Positions 47,565-61,800 are shown, counted from the first letter of the stretch. The stretch: DNA of 64,000 nt from Siphlonurus alternatus (GCA_949825025.1 OX463779.1:124001-188000), one strand, 5' to 3'. Made by a program: numbers and translations. The notes: generated by a model not told the origin, from the sequence alone.

Positions 47565-50392
47565 TTTTTTCATGTTTTTTTTAGCTGTTTTTAAGACGTT
47601 TTAGCAAAAAAAAAAAATATATAAATTTTTTACGTTCTTTTTTTTTTAGCAATTTTAGATCCGATTTAGCAAAAAAATTTTTTCACTTTTTAGGGTTTTT
47701 ATTTGTTTTTTTTTTTAGCCGTTTTTTTGATAGCTAAAAAAAAAATTTTTTTATGTTTTTTTTAGCTGTTATATAAGACGTTTTAGCAAAAAAAAAAATA
47801 TATAAATTTTTTACGTTCTTTTTTTTTTAGCAGTTTTAGATCCGATTTAGCAAAAAAAATTTTTCACTTTTTAGGGTTTTTATTTTTTTTTTTTTTTAGC
47901 CGTTTTTTTGATAGCTAAAAAAAAAATTTTTTCATGTTTTTTTTAGCTGTTTTTAAGACGTTTTAGCAAAAAAAAAAATATAAATTTTTTACGTACTTTT
48001 GTTTTTAGCAATTTTAGATCCGATTTAGCAAAAAAAAATTTCCACTTTTTAGGGTTTTTATTTGTTTTTTTTTTTAGCCGTTTTTTTTATAGCTAAAAAA
48101 AATTTTTTTCATGTTTTTTTTAGCTGTTATATAAGACGTTTTAGCAAAAAAAAAAAATATTAATTTTTTACGTTCCTTTGTTTTTAGCAATTTGAGATCC
48201 GATTTAGCAAAAAAAAATTTTCACTTTTTAGGGTTTTTATTTGTTTTTTTTTTTTAGCCGTTTTTTTGATAGCTAAAAAAATTTTTTTTCATGTTTTTTT
48301 TAGCTGTTTTTAAGACGTTTTAGCAAAAAAAAAATATATAAATTTTTTACGTTCTTTTTTTTTTAGCAATTTTAGATCCGATTTAGCAAAAAAATTTTTT
48401 CACTTTTTAGGGTTTTTATTTGTTTTTTTTTTTAGCCGTTTTTTTGATAGCTAAAAAAAAAATTTTTTTATGTTTTTTTTAGCTGTTATATAAGACGTTT
48501 TAGCAAAAAAAAAAATATTAATTTTTTACGTTCTTTTTTTTTTAGCAATTTTAGATCCGATTAAGCAAAAAAAATTTTCACTTTTTAGGGGTTTTATTTT
48601 TTTTTTTTTTTAGCCGTTTTTTTGATAGCTAAAAAAAAATTTTTTTCATGTTTTTTTTAGCTGTTTTTAAGACGTTTTAGCAAAAAAAAAAATATAAATT
48701 TTTTACGTACTTTTGTTTTTAGCAATTTTAGATCCGATTTAGCAAAAAAAAATTTCCACTTTTTAGGGTTTTTATTTGTTTTTTTTTTAGCCGTTTTTTT
48801 TATAGCTAAAAAAAAAATTTTTTCATGTTTTTTTTAGCTGTTATATAAGACGTTTTAGCAAAAAAAAAAATATTAATTTTTTACGTTCCTTTGTTTTTAG
48901 CAATTTTATATGCGATTTAGCAAAAAAAAATTTTCACTTTTTAGGGTTTTTATTTGTTGTTTTTTTTAGCCGTTTTTTTATAGCTAAAAAAAAATTTTTT
49001 CATTTTTTTTAGCTGTTATATAAGACGTTTTAGCAAAAAAAAATATATAAATTTTTTACGTTCTTTTGTTTTTAGCAATTTTAGATGCGATTTAGCAAAA
49101 AAAAATTTTCACTTTTTAGGGTTTTTATTTGTTTGTTTTTTTAGCCGTTTTTTTGATAGCTAAAAAAAAAATTTTTTCATGTTTTTTTTTAGCTGTTATA
49201 TAAGACGTTTTAGCAAAAAAAAAAATATTAATTTTTTACGTTCTTTTGTTTTTAGCAATTTTAGATGCGATTTAGCAAAAAAAATTTTTCACTTTTCAGG
49301 GTTTATATTTGTTTTTCTTTTAGCCGTTTTTTTGATAGCTAAAAAAATTTTTTTTCATGTTTTTTTTAGCTGTTTTTAAGACGTTTAAGCAAAAAAAAAT
49401 ATATATAAATTTTTTACGTTCTTTTTTTTTTAGCAATTTTAGATCCGATTTAGCAAAAAATTTTTTTCACTTTTTAGGGTTTTTATTTGTTTTTTTTTTT
49501 AGCCGTTTTTTTGATAGCTAAAAAAAAAATTTTTTTATGTTTTTTTTAGCTGTTATATAAGACGTTTTAGCAAAAAAAAAAAATATTAATTTTTTACGTT
49601 CTTTTGTTTTTAGCAATTTTAGATGCGATTTAGCAAAAAAAAATTTTCACTTTTCAGGGTTTTTATTTGTTTTTTTTTTTTTAGCCGTTTTTTTGATAGC
49701 TAAAAAAAATTTTTTTCATGTTTTTTTTAGCTGTTTTTAAGACGTTTTAGCAAAAAAAAAATATATAAATTTTTTACGTTCTTTTTTTTTTAGCAATTTT
49801 AGATCCGATTAAGCGAAAAAAATTTTCACTTTTTAGGGTTTTTATTTTTTTTTTTTTTAGCCGTTTTTTTGATAGCTAAAAAAAAATTTTTTTCATGTTT
49901 TTTTTAGCTGTTTTTAAGACGTTTTAGCAAAAAAAAAAAATATAAATTTTTTACGTACTTTTGTTTTTAGCAATTTTAGATCCGATTAAGCAAAAAAAAA
50001 ATTCCACTTTTTAGGGTTTTTATTTGTTTTTTTTTTAGCCGTTTTTTTTATAGCTAAAAAAAAAATTTTTTCATGTTTTTTTTAGCTGTTATATAAGACG
50101 TTTTAGCAAAAAAAAAATATTAATTTTTTACGTTCCTTTGTTTTTAGCAATTTTATATGCGATTTAGCAAAAAAAAATTTTCACTTTTTAGGGTTTTTAT
50201 TTGTTTTTTTTTTTAGCCGTTTTTTTATAGCTAAAAAAAAGTTTTTCATTTTTTTTAGCTGTTATATAAGACGTTTTAGCAAAAAAAAAAAATATTAATT
50301 TTTTACGTTCCTTTGTTTTTAGCAATTTTAGATGCGATTTAGCAAAAAAAAATTTTCACTTTTTAGGGTTTTTATTTGTTTTTTTTTTTTAG

Positions 50393-50428
50393 AATTTTTT
50401 TAGCTATCAAAAGATAGCTAAAAAAATT
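50393..50428. repeat. Hairpin monomer 9
   Basis: Identical 36-nt inverted repeat, 9,114 bp after copy 7 and 2,864 bp after copy 8. Confidence 0.93.
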
Positions 50429-53400
50429 TTTTTTCATGTTTTTTTTAGCTGTTTTTAAGACGTTTTAGCAAAAAAAAAAAATATATAAATTTTTTACGTT
50501 CTTTTTTTTTTAGCAATTTTAGATCCGATTTAGCAAAAAAATTTTTTCACTTTTTAGGGTTTTTATTTGTTTTTTTTTTTAGCCGTTTTTTTGATAGCTA
50601 AAAAAAAAATTTTTTTATGTTTTTTTTAGCTGTTATATAAGACGTTTTAGCAAAAAAAAAAATATATAAATTTTTTACGTTCTTTTTTTTTTAGCAGTTT
50701 TAGATCCGATTTAGCAAAAAAAATTTTTCACTTTTTAGGGTTTTTATTTTTTTTTTTTTTTAGCCGTTTTTTTGATAGCTAAAAAAAAAATTTTTTCATG
50801 TTTTTTTTAGCTGTTTTTAAGACGTTTTAGCAAAAAAAAAAAATATAAATTTTTTACGTACTTTTGTTTTTAGCAATTTTAGATCCGATTTAGCAAAAAA
50901 AAATTTCCACTTTTTAGGGTTTTTATTTGTTTTTTTTTTTAGCCGTTTTTTTTATAGCTAAAAAAAATTTTTTTCATGTTTTTTTTAGCTGTTATATAAG
51001 ACGTTTTAGCAAAAAAAAAAAATATTAATTTTTTACGTTCCTTTGTTTTTAGCAATTTGAGATCCGATTTAGCAAAAAAAAATTTTCACTTTTTAGGGTT
51101 TTTATTTGTTTTTTTTTTTTAGCCGTTTTTTTGATAGCTAAAAAAATTTTTTTTCATGTTTTTTTTAGCTGTTTTTAAGACGTTTTAGCAAAAAAAAAAT
51201 ATATAAATTTTTTACGTTCTTTTTTTTTTAGCAATTTTAGATCCGATTTAGCAAAAAAATTTTTTCACTTTTTAGGGTTTTTATTTGTTTTTTTTTTTAG
51301 CCGTTTTTTTTAAAGCTAAAAAAAAAATTTTTTTATGTTTTTTTTAGCTGTTATATAAGACGTTTTAGCAAAAAAAAAAATATTAATTTTTTACGTTCTT
51401 TTTTTTTTAGCAATTTTAGATCCGATTAAGCAAAAAAAATTTTCACTTTTTAGGGGTTTTATTTTTTTGTTTTTTTAGCCGTTTTTTTGATAGCTAAAAA
51501 AAAATTTTTTTCATGTTTTTTTTAGCTGTTTTTAAGACGTTTTAGCAAAAAAAAAAAATATAAATTTTTTACGTACTTTTGTTTTTAGCAATTTTAGATC
51601 CGATTTAGCAAAAAAAAATTTCCACTTTTTAGGGTTTTTATTTGTTTTTTTTTTAGCCGTTTTTTTTATAGCTAAAAAAAAAATTTTTTCATGTTTTTTT
51701 TAGCTGTTATGTAAGACGTTTTAGCAAAAAAAAAAATATTAATTTTTTACGTTCCTTTGTTTTTAGCAATTTTATATGCGATTTAGCAAAAAAAAATTTT
51801 GACTTTTTAGGGTTTTTATTTGTTGTTTTTTTTAGCCGTTTTTTTATAGCTAAAAAAAAATTTTTTCATTTTTTTTAGCTGTTATATAAGACGTTTTAGC
51901 AAAAAAAAATATATAAATTTTTTACGTTCTTTTGTTTTTAGCAATTTTAGATGCGATTTAGCAAAAAAAAATTTTCACTTTTTAGGGTTTTTATTTGTTT
52001 GTTTTTTTAGCCGTTTTTTTGATAGCTAAAAAAATTTTTTTTCATGTTTTTTTTAGCTGTTTTTAAGACGTTTTAGCAAAAAAAAAAAATATAAATTTTT
52101 TACGTACTTTTGTTTTTAGCAATTTAAGATCCGATTTAGCAAAAAAAAATTTTCACTTTTTAGGTTTTTTATTTGTTTTTTTTTTTAGCCGTTTTTTTGA
52201 TAGCTAAAAAAAAAATTTTTTCATGTTTTTTTTAGCTGTTATATAAGACGTTTTAGCAAAAAAAAAAAATATTAATTTTTTACGTTCTTTTGTTTTTAGC
52301 AATTTTAGATGCGATTTAGCAAAAAAAATTTTTCACTTTTTAGGGTTTTTATTTGTTTTTTTTTTTTAGCCGTTTTTTTGATAGCTAAAAAAATTTTTTT
52401 TCATGTTTTTTTTAGCTGTTTTTAAGACGTTTTAGCAAAAAAAAAAATATATAAATTTTTTACGTTCTTTTTTTTTTAGCAGTTTTAGATCCGATTTAGC
52501 AAAAAAAATTTTTCACTTTTTAGGGTTTTTATTTGTTTTTTTTTTAGCCATTTTTTTGATAGCTAAAAAAAAAATTTTTTCATGTTTTTTTTTAGCTGTT
52601 ATATAAGACGTTTTAGCAAAAAAAAAAATATTAATTTTTTACGTTCTTTTGTTTTTAGCAATTTTAGATGCGATTTAGCAAAAAAAATTTTTCACTTTTC
52701 AGGGTTTATATTTGTTTTTTTTTTAGCCGTTTTTTTGATAGCTAAAAAAATTTTTTTTCATGTTTTTTTTAGCTGTTTTTAAGACGTTTAAGCAAAAAAA
52801 AATATATATAAATTTTTTACGTTCTTTTTTTTTTAGCAATTTTAGATCCGATTTAGCAAAAAATTTTTTTCACTTTTTAGGGTTTTTATTTGTTTTTTTT
52901 TTAGCCGTTTTTTTTATAGCTAAAAAAAATTTTTTTTCATGTTTTTTTTAGCTGTTATATAAGACGTTTTAGCAAAAAAAAAAATATTAATTTTTTACGT
53001 TCCTTTGTTTTTAGCAATTTTATATGCGATTTAGCAAAAAAAATTTTTCACTTTTTAGGGTTTTTATTTGTTTTTTTTTTTAGCCATTTTTTTATAGCTA
53101 AAAAAAATTTTTTTCATTTTTTTTAGCTGTTATATAAGACGTTTTAGCAAAAAAAAAAATATTAATTTTTTTCGTTCCTTTGTTTTTAGCAATTTTAGAT
53201 GCGATTTAGCAAAAAAAAATTTTCACTTTTTAGGGTTTTTATTTGTTTGTTTTTTTTTAGCCGTTTTTTTGATAGCTAAAAAAATTTTTTTTCATGTTTT
53301 TTTTAGCTGTTTTTAAGACGTTTTAGCAAAAAAAAATATATAAATTTTTTACGTTCTTTTTTTTTTGGCAATTTTAGATCCGATTTAGCAAAAAAAATTT

Positions 53401-55926
53401 TTCACTTTTTAGGGTTTTTATTTGTTTTTTTTTTTTAGCCGTTTTTTTGATAGCTAAAAAAAAAAATTTTCATGTTTTTTTTAGCTGTTTTTAAGACGTT
53501 TTAGCAAAAAAAAAATATAAATTTTTTACGTTCTTTTGTTTTAAGCAATTTGAGATCCGATTTAGCAAAAAAAAATTTTCACTTTTTAGGGTTTTTATTT
53601 GTTTTTTTTTTTTAGCCGTTTTTTTGATAGCTAAAAAAATTTTTTTTCATGTTTTTTTTAGCTGTTTTTAAGACGTTTTAGCAAAAAAAAAATATATAAA
53701 TTTTTTACGTTCTTTTTTTTTTAGCAATTTTAGATCCGATTTAGCAAAAAAATTTTTTCACTTTTTAGGGTTTTTATTTGTTTTTTTTTTTAGCCGTTTT
53801 TTTGATAGCTAAAAAAAAAATTTTTTTATGTTTTTTTTAGCTGTTATATAAGACGTTTTAGCAAAAAAAAAAATATTAATTTTTTACGTTCTTTTTTTTT
53901 TAGCAATTTTAGATCCGATTAAGCAAAAAAAATTTTCACTTTTTAGGGGTTTTATTTTTTTTTTTTTTTAGCCGTTTTTTTGATAGCTAAAAAAAAATTT
54001 TTTTCATGTTTTTTTTAGCTGTTTTTAAGACGTTTTAGCAAAAAAAAAAAATATAAATTTTTTACGTACTTTTGTTTTTAGCAATTTTAGATCCGATTTA
54101 GCAAAAAAAAAATTCCACTTTTTAGGGTTTTTATTTGTTTTTTTTTTAGCCGTTTTTTTTATAGCTAAAAAAAAAATTTTTTCATGTTTTTTTTAGCTGT
54201 TATATAAGACGTTTTAGCAAAAAAAAAATATTAATTTTTTACGTTCCTTTGTTTTTAGCAATTTTATATGCGATTTAGCAAAAAAAAATTTTCACTTTTT
54301 AGGGTTTTTATTTGTTGTTTTTTTTAGCCGTTTTTTTATAGCTAAAAAAAAATTTTTTCATTTTTTTTAGCTGTTATATAAGACGTTTTAGCAAAAAAAA
54401 ATATATAAATTTTTTACGTTCTTTTGTTTTTAGCAATTTTAGATGCGATTTAGCAAAAAAAAATTTTCACTTTTTAGGGTTTTTATTTGTTTGTTTTTTT
54501 AGCCGTTTTTTTGATAGCTAAAAAAATTTTTTTTCATGTTTTTTTTAGCTGTTTTTAAGACGTTTTAGCAAAAAAAAAAAATATAAATTTTTTACGTACT
54601 TTTGTTTTTAGCAATTTAAGATCCGATTTAGCAAAAAAAAATTTTCACTTTTTAGGTTTTTTATTTGTTTTTTTTTTTAGCCGTTTTTTTGATAGCTAAA
54701 AAAAAAATTTTTTCATGTTTTTTTTAGCTGTTATATAAGACGTTTTAGCAAAAAAAAAAAATATTAATTTTTTACGTTCTTTTGTTTTTAGCAATTTTAG
54801 ATGCGATTTAGCAAAAAAAATTTTTCACTTTTCAGGGTTTATATTTGTTTTTTTTTAGCCGTTTTTTTGATAGCTAAAAAAATTTTTTTTCATGTTTTTT
54901 TTAGCTGTTTTTAAGACGTTTAAGCAAAAAAAAATATATATAAATTTTTTACGTTCTTTTTTTTTTAGCAATTTTAGATCCGATTTAGCAAAAAATTTTT
55001 TTCACTTTTTAGGGTTTTTATTTGTTTTTTTTTTTAGCCGTTTTTTTGATAGCTAAAAAAAAAATTTTTTTGTTTTTTTTAGCTGTTATATAAGACGTTT
55101 TAGCAAAAAAAAAAAATATTAATTTTTTACGTTCTTTTGTTTTTAGCAATTTTAGATGCGATTTAGCAAAAAAAAATTTTCACTTTTCAGGGTTTTTATT
55201 TGTTTTTTTTTTTTTAGCCGTTTTTTTGATAGCTAAAAAAAATTTTTTTCATGTTTTTTTTAGCTGTTTTTAAGACGTTTTAGCAAAAAAAAAATATAAA
55301 AATTTTTTACGTTCTTTTTTTTTTTAGCAATTTTAGATCCGATTAAGCGAAAAAAATTTTCACTTTTTAGGGTTTTTATTTTTTTTTTTTTTAGCCGTTT
55401 TTTTGATAGCTAAAAAAAAATTTTTTTCATGTTTTTTTTAGCTGTTTTTAAGACGTTTTAGCAAAAAAAAAAAATATAAATTTTTTACGTACTTTTGTTT
55501 TTAGCAATTTTAGATCCGATTAAGCAAAAAAAAAATTCCACTTTTTAGGGTTTTTATTTGTTTTTTTTTTAGCCGTTTTTTTTATAGCTAAAAAAAAAAT
55601 TTTTTCATGTTTTTTTTAGCTGTTATATAAGACGTTTTAGCAAAAAAAAAATATTAATTTTTTACGTTCCTTTGTTTTTAGCAATTTTATATGCGATTTA
55701 GCAAAAAAAAATTTTCACTTTTTAGGGTTTTTATTTGTTTTTTTTTTTAGCCGTTTTTTTATAGCTAAAAAAAATTTTTTCATTTTTTTTAGCTGTTATA
55801 TAAGACGTTTTAGCAAAAAAAAAAAATATTAATTTTTTACGTTCCTTTGTTTTTAGCAATTTTAGATGCGATTTAGCAAAAAAAAATTTTCACTTTTTAG
55901 GGTTTTTATTTGTTTTTTTTTTTTAG

Positions 55927-55962
55927 AATTTTTTTAGCTATCAAAAGATAGCTAAAAAAATT
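55927..55962. repeat. Hairpin monomer 10, at the start of macro-repeat C
   Basis: Identical 36-nt inverted repeat, 8,398 bp after copy 8. Confidence 0.93.
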
Positions 55963-58792
55963 TTTTTTCATGTTTTTTTTAGCTGTTTTTAAGACGTTTT
56001 AGCAAAAAAAAAAAATATATAAATTTTTTACGTTCTTTTTTTTTTAGCAATTTTAGATCCGATTTAGCAAAAAAATTTTTTCACTTTTTAGGGTTTTTAT
56101 TTGTTTTTTTTTTTAGCCGTTTTTTTGATAGCTAAAAAAAAAATTTTTTTATGTTTTTTTTAGCTGTTATATAAGACGTTTTAGCAAAAAAAAAAATATA
56201 TAAATTTTTTACGTTCTTTTTTTTTTAGCAGTTTTAGATCCGATTTAGCAAAAAAAATTTTTCACTTTTTAGGGTTTTTATTTTTTTTTTTTTTTAGCCG
56301 TTTTTTTGATAGCTAAAAAAAAAATTTTTTCATGTTTTTTTTAGCTGTTTTTAAGACGTTTTAGCAAAAAAAAAAAATATAAATTTTTTACGTACTTTTG
56401 TTTTTAGCAATTTTAGATCCGATTTAGCAAAAAAAAATTTCCACTTTTTAGGGTTTTTATTTGTTTTTTTTTTTAGCCGTTTTTTTTATAGCTAAAAAAA
56501 ATTTTTTTCATGTTTTTTTTAGCTGTTATATAAGACGTTTTAGCAAAAAAAAAAAATATTAATTTTTTACGTTCCTTTGTTTTTAGCAATTTGAGATCCG
56601 ATTTAGCAAAAAAAAATTTTCACTTTTTAGGGTTTTTATTTGTTTTTTTTTTTTAGCCGTTTTTTTGATAGCTAAAAAAATTTTTTTTCATGTTTTTTTT
56701 AGCTGTTTTTAAGACGTTTTAGCAAAAAAAAAATATATAAATTTTTTACGTTCTTTTTTTTTTAGCAATTTTAGATCCGATTTAGCAAAAAAATTTTTTC
56801 ACTTTTTAGGGTTTTTATTTGTTTTTTTTTTTAGCCGTTTTTTTGATAGCTAAAAAAAAAATTTTTTTATGTTTTTTTTAGCTGTTATATAAGACGTTTT
56901 AGCAAAAAAAAAAATATTAATTTTTTACGTTCTTTTTTTTTTAGCAATTTTAGATCCGATTAAGCAAAAAAAATTTTCACTTTTTAGGGGTTTTATTTTT
57001 TTTTTTTTTTAGCCGTTTTTTTGATAGCTAAAAAAAAATTTTTTTCATGTTTTTTTTAACTGTTTTTAAGACGTTTTAGCAAAAAAAAAAAATATAAATT
57101 TTTTACGTACTTTTGTTTTTAGCAATTTTAGATCCGATTTAGCAAAAAAAAATTTCCACTTTTTAGGGTTTTTATTTGTTTTTTTTTTAGCCGTTTTTTT
57201 TATAGCTAAAAAAAAAATTTTTTCATGTTTTTTTTAGCTGTTATATAAGACGTTTTAGCAAAAAAAAAAATATTAATTTTTTACGTTCCTTTGTTTTTAG
57301 CAATTTTATATGCGATTTAGCAAAAAAAAATTTTCACTTTTTAGGGTTTTTATTTGTTGTTTTTTTTAGCCGTTTTTTTATAGCTAAAAAAAAAATTTTT
57401 CATTTTTTTTAGCTGTTATATAAGACGTTTTAGCAAAAAAAAATATATAAATTTTTTACGTTCTTTTGTTTTTAGCAATTTTAGATGCGATTTAGCAAAA
57501 AAAAATTTTCACTTTTTAGGGTTTTTATTTGTTTGTTTTTTTAGCCGTTTTTTTGATAGCTAAAAAAAAAATTTTTTCATGTTTTTTTTTAGCTGTTATA
57601 TAAGACGTTTTAGCAAAAAAAAAAATATTAATTTTTTACGTTCTTTTGTTTTTAGCAATTTTAGATGCGATTTAGCAAAAAAAATTTTTCACTTTTCAGG
57701 GTTTATATTTGTTTTTCTTTTAGCCGTTTTTTTGATAGCTAAAAAAATTTTTTTTCATGTTTTTTTTAGCTGTTTTTAAGACGTTTAAGCAAAAAAAAAT
57801 ATATATAAATTTTTTACGTTCTTTTTTTTTTAGCAATTTTAGATCCGATTTAGCAAAAAATTTTTTTCACTTTTTAGGGTTTTTATTTGTTTTTTTTTTT
57901 AGCCGTTTTTTTGATAGCTAAAAAAAAAATTTTTTTATGTTTTTTTTAGCTGTTATATAAGACGTTTTAGCAAAAAAAAAAAATATTAATTTTTTACGTT
58001 CTTTTGTTTTTAGCAATTTTAGATGCGATTTAGCAAAAAAAAATTTTCACTTTTCAGGGTTTTTATTTGTTTTTTTTTTTTTAGCCGTTTTTTTGATAGC
58101 TAAAAAAAATTTTTTTCATGTTTTTTTTAGCTGTTTTTAAGACGTTTTAGCAAAAAAAAAATATATAAATTTTTTACGTTCTTTTTTTTTTAGCAATTTT
58201 AGATCCGATTAAGCGAAAAAAATTTTCACTTTTTAGGGTTTTTATTTTTTTTTTTTTTAGCCGTTTTTTTGATAGCTAAAAAAAAATTTTTTTCATGTTT
58301 TTTTTAGCTGTTTTTAAGACGTTTTAGCAAAAAAAAAAAATATAAATTTTTTACGTACTTTTGTTTTTAGCAATTTTAGATCCGATTAAGCAAAAAAAAA
58401 ATTCCACTTTTTAGGGTTTTTATTTGTTTTTTTTTTAGCCGTTTTTTTTATAGCTAAAAAAAAAATTTTTTCATGTTTTTTTTAGCTGTTATATAAGACG
58501 TTTTAGCAAAAAAAAAATATTAATTTTTTACGTTCCTTTGTTTTTAGCAATTTTATATGCGATTTAGCAAAAAAAAATTTTCACTTTTTAGGGTTTTTAT
58601 TTGTTTTTTTTTTTAGCCGTTTTTTTATAGCTAAAAAAAAGTTTTTCATTTTTTTTAGCTGTTATATAAGACGTTTTAGCAAAAAAAAAAAATATTAATT
58701 TTTTACGTTCCTTTGTTTTTAGCAATTTTAGATGCGATTTAGCAAAAAAAAATTTTCACTTTTTAGGGTTTTTATTTGTTTTTTTTTTTTAG

Positions 58793-58828
58793 AATTTTTT
58801 TAGCTATCAAAAGATAGCTAAAAAAATT
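58793..58828. repeat. Hairpin monomer 11
   Basis: Identical 36-nt inverted repeat, exactly 8,400 bp after copy 9. Confidence 0.93.
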
Positions 58829-61800
58829 TTTTTTCATGTTTTTTTTAGCTGTTTTTAAGACGTTTTAGCAAAAAAAAAAAATATATAAATTTTTTACGTT
58901 CTTTTTTTTTTAGCAATTTTAGATCCGATTTAGCAAAAAAATTTTTTCACTTTTTAGGGTTTTTATTTGTTTTTTTTTTTAGCCGTTTTTTTGATAGCTA
59001 AAAAAAAAATTTTTTTATGTTTTTTTTAGCTGTTATATAAGACGTTTTAGCAAAAAAAAAAATATATAAATTTTTTACGTTCTTTTTTTTTTAGCAGTTT
59101 TAGATCCGATTTAGCAAAAAAAATTTTTCACTTTTTAGGGTTTTTATTTTTTTTTTTTTTTAGCCGTTTTTTTGATAGCTAAAAAAAAAATTTTTTCATG
59201 TTTTTTTTAGCTGTTTTTAAGACGTTTTAGCAAAAAAAAAAAATATAAATTTTTTACGTACTTTTGTTTTTAGCAATTTTAGATCCGATTTAGCAAAAAA
59301 AAATTTCCACTTTTTAGGGTTTTTATTTGTTTTTTTTTTTAGCCGTTTTTTTTATAGCTAAAAAAAATTTTTTTCATGTTTTTTTTAGCTGTTATATAAG
59401 ACGTTTTAGCAAAAAAAAAAAATATTAATTTTTTACGTTCCTTTGTTTTTAGCAATTTGAGATCCGATTTAGCAAAAAAAAATTTTCACTTTTTAGGGTT
59501 TTTATTTGTTTTTTTTTTTTAGCCGTTTTTTTGATAGCTAAAAAAATTTTTTTTCATGTTTTTTTTAGCTGTTTTTAAGACGTTTTAGCAAAAAAAAAAT
59601 ATATAAATTTTTTACGTTCTTTTTTTTTTAGCAATTTTAGATCCGATTTAGCAAAAAAATTTTTTCACTTTTTAGGGTTTTTATTTGTTTTTTTTTTTAG
59701 CCGTTTTTTTTAAAGCTAAAAAAAAAATTTTTTTATGTTTTTTTTAGCTGTTATATAAGACGTTTTAGCAAAAAAAAAAATATTAATTTTTTACGTTCTT
59801 TTTTTTTTAGCAATTTTAGATCCGATTAAGCAAAAAAAATTTTCACTTTTTAGGGGTTTTATTTTTTTGTTTTTTTAGCCGTTTTTTTGATAGCTAAAAA
59901 AAAATTTTTTTCATGTTTTTTTTAGCTGTTTTTAAGACGTTTTAGCAAAAAAAAAAAATATAAATTTTTTACGTACTTTTGATTTTAGCAATTTTAGATC
60001 CGATTTAGCAAAAAAAAATTTCCACTTTTTAGGGTTTTTATTTGTTTTTTTTTTAGCCGTTTTTTTTATAGCTAAAAAAAAAATTTTTTCATGTTTTTTT
60101 TAGCTGTTATATAAGACGTTTTAGCAAAAAAAAAAATATTAATTTTTTACGTTCCTTTGTTTTTAGCAATTTTATATGCGATTTAGCAAAAAAAAATTTT
60201 GACTTTTTAGGGTTTTTATTTGTTGTTTTTTTTAGCCGTTTTTTTATAGCTAAAAAAAAATTTTTTCATTTTTTTTAGCTGTTATATAAGACGTTTTAGC
60301 AAAAAAAAATATATAAATTTTTTACGTTCTTTTGTTTTTAGCAATTTTAGATGCGATTTAGCAAAAAAAAATTTTCACTTTTTAGGGTTTTTATTTGTTT
60401 GTTTTTTTAGCCGTTTTTTTGATAGCTAAAAAAATTTTTTTTCATGTTTTTTTTAGCTGTTTTTAAGACGTTTTAGCAAAAAAAAAAAATATAAATTTTT
60501 TACGTACTTTTGTTTTTAGCAATTTAAGATCCGATTTAGCAAAAAAAAATTTTCACTTTTTAGGTTTTTTATTTGTTTTTTTTTTTAGCCGTTTTTTTGA
60601 TAGCTAAAAAAAAAATTTTTTCATGTTTTTTTTAGCTGTTATATAAGACGTTTTAGCAAAAAAAAAAAATATTAATTTTTTACGTTCTTTTGTTTTTAGC
60701 AATTTTAGATGCGATTTAGCAAAAAAAATTTTTCACTTTTTAGGGTTTTTATTTGTTTTTTTTTTTTAGCCGTTTTTTTGATAGCTAAAAAAATTTTTTT
60801 TCATGTTTTTTTTAGCTGTTTTTAAGACGTTTTAGCAAAAAAAAAAATATATAAATTTTTTACGTTCTTTTTTTTTTAGCAGTTTTAGATCCGATTTAGC
60901 AAAAAAAATTTTTCACTTTTTAGGGTTTTTATTTGTTTTTTTTTTAGCCGTTTTTTTGATAGCTAAAAAAAAAATTTTTTCATGTTTTTTTTTAGCTGTT
61001 ATATAAGACGTTTTAGCAAAAAAAAAAATATTAATTTTTTACGTTCTTTTGTTTTTAGCAATTTTAGATGCGATTTAGCAAAAAAAATTTTTCACTTTTC
61101 AGGGTTTATATTTGTTTTTTTTTTAGCCGTTTTTTTGATAGCTAAAAAAATTTTTTTTCATGTTTTTTTTAGCTGTTTTTAAGACGTTTAAGCAAAAAAA
61201 AATATATATAAATTTTTTACGTTCTTTTTTTTTTAGCAATTTTAGATCCGATTTAGCAAAAAATTTTTTTCACTTTTTAGGGTTTTTATTTGTTTTTTTT
61301 TTAGCCGTTTTTTTTATAGCTAAAAAAAATTTTTTTTCATGTTTTTTTTAGCTGTTATATAAGACGTTTTAGCAAAAAAAAAAATATTAATTTTTTACGT
61401 TCCTTTGTTTTTAGCAATTTTATATGCGATTTAGCAAAAAAAAATTTTCACTTTTTAGGGTTTTTATTTGTTTTTTTTTTTAGCCGTTTTTTTATAGCTA
61501 AAAAAAAATTTTTTCATTTTTTTTAGCTGTTATATAAGACGTTTTAGCAAAAAAAAAAAATATTAATTTTTTTCGTTCCTTTGTTTTTAGCAATTTTAGA
61601 TGCGATTTAGCAAAAAAAAATTTTCACTTTTTAGGGTTTTTATTTGTTTGTTTTTTTTTAGCCGTTTTTTTGATAGCTAAAAAAATTTTTTTTCATGTTT
61701 TTTTTAGCTGTTTTTAAGACGTTTTAGCAAAAAAAAATATATAAATTTTTTACGTTCTTTTTTTTTTGGCAATTTTAGATCCGATTTAGCAAAAAAAATT

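Larger units (their letters stand above)
47529..55926 (+). repeat. Macro-repeat unit B (8,398 bp)
   Basis: Hairpins at 47,529, 50,393 and 55,927 define the unit and its nested 2,864-bp duplication. It lacks two monomers near 54.83 kb that A and C have: the AGGTTTTTT monomer is followed, one monomer later, by the CAGGGTTTATATTTG box. Private changes include TTATGTAAG near 51,710 and TAGCCATTTT near 52,548 and 53,085. Several changes are shared with C only, such as TTTTGACTT near 51,798. Confidence 0.85.
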
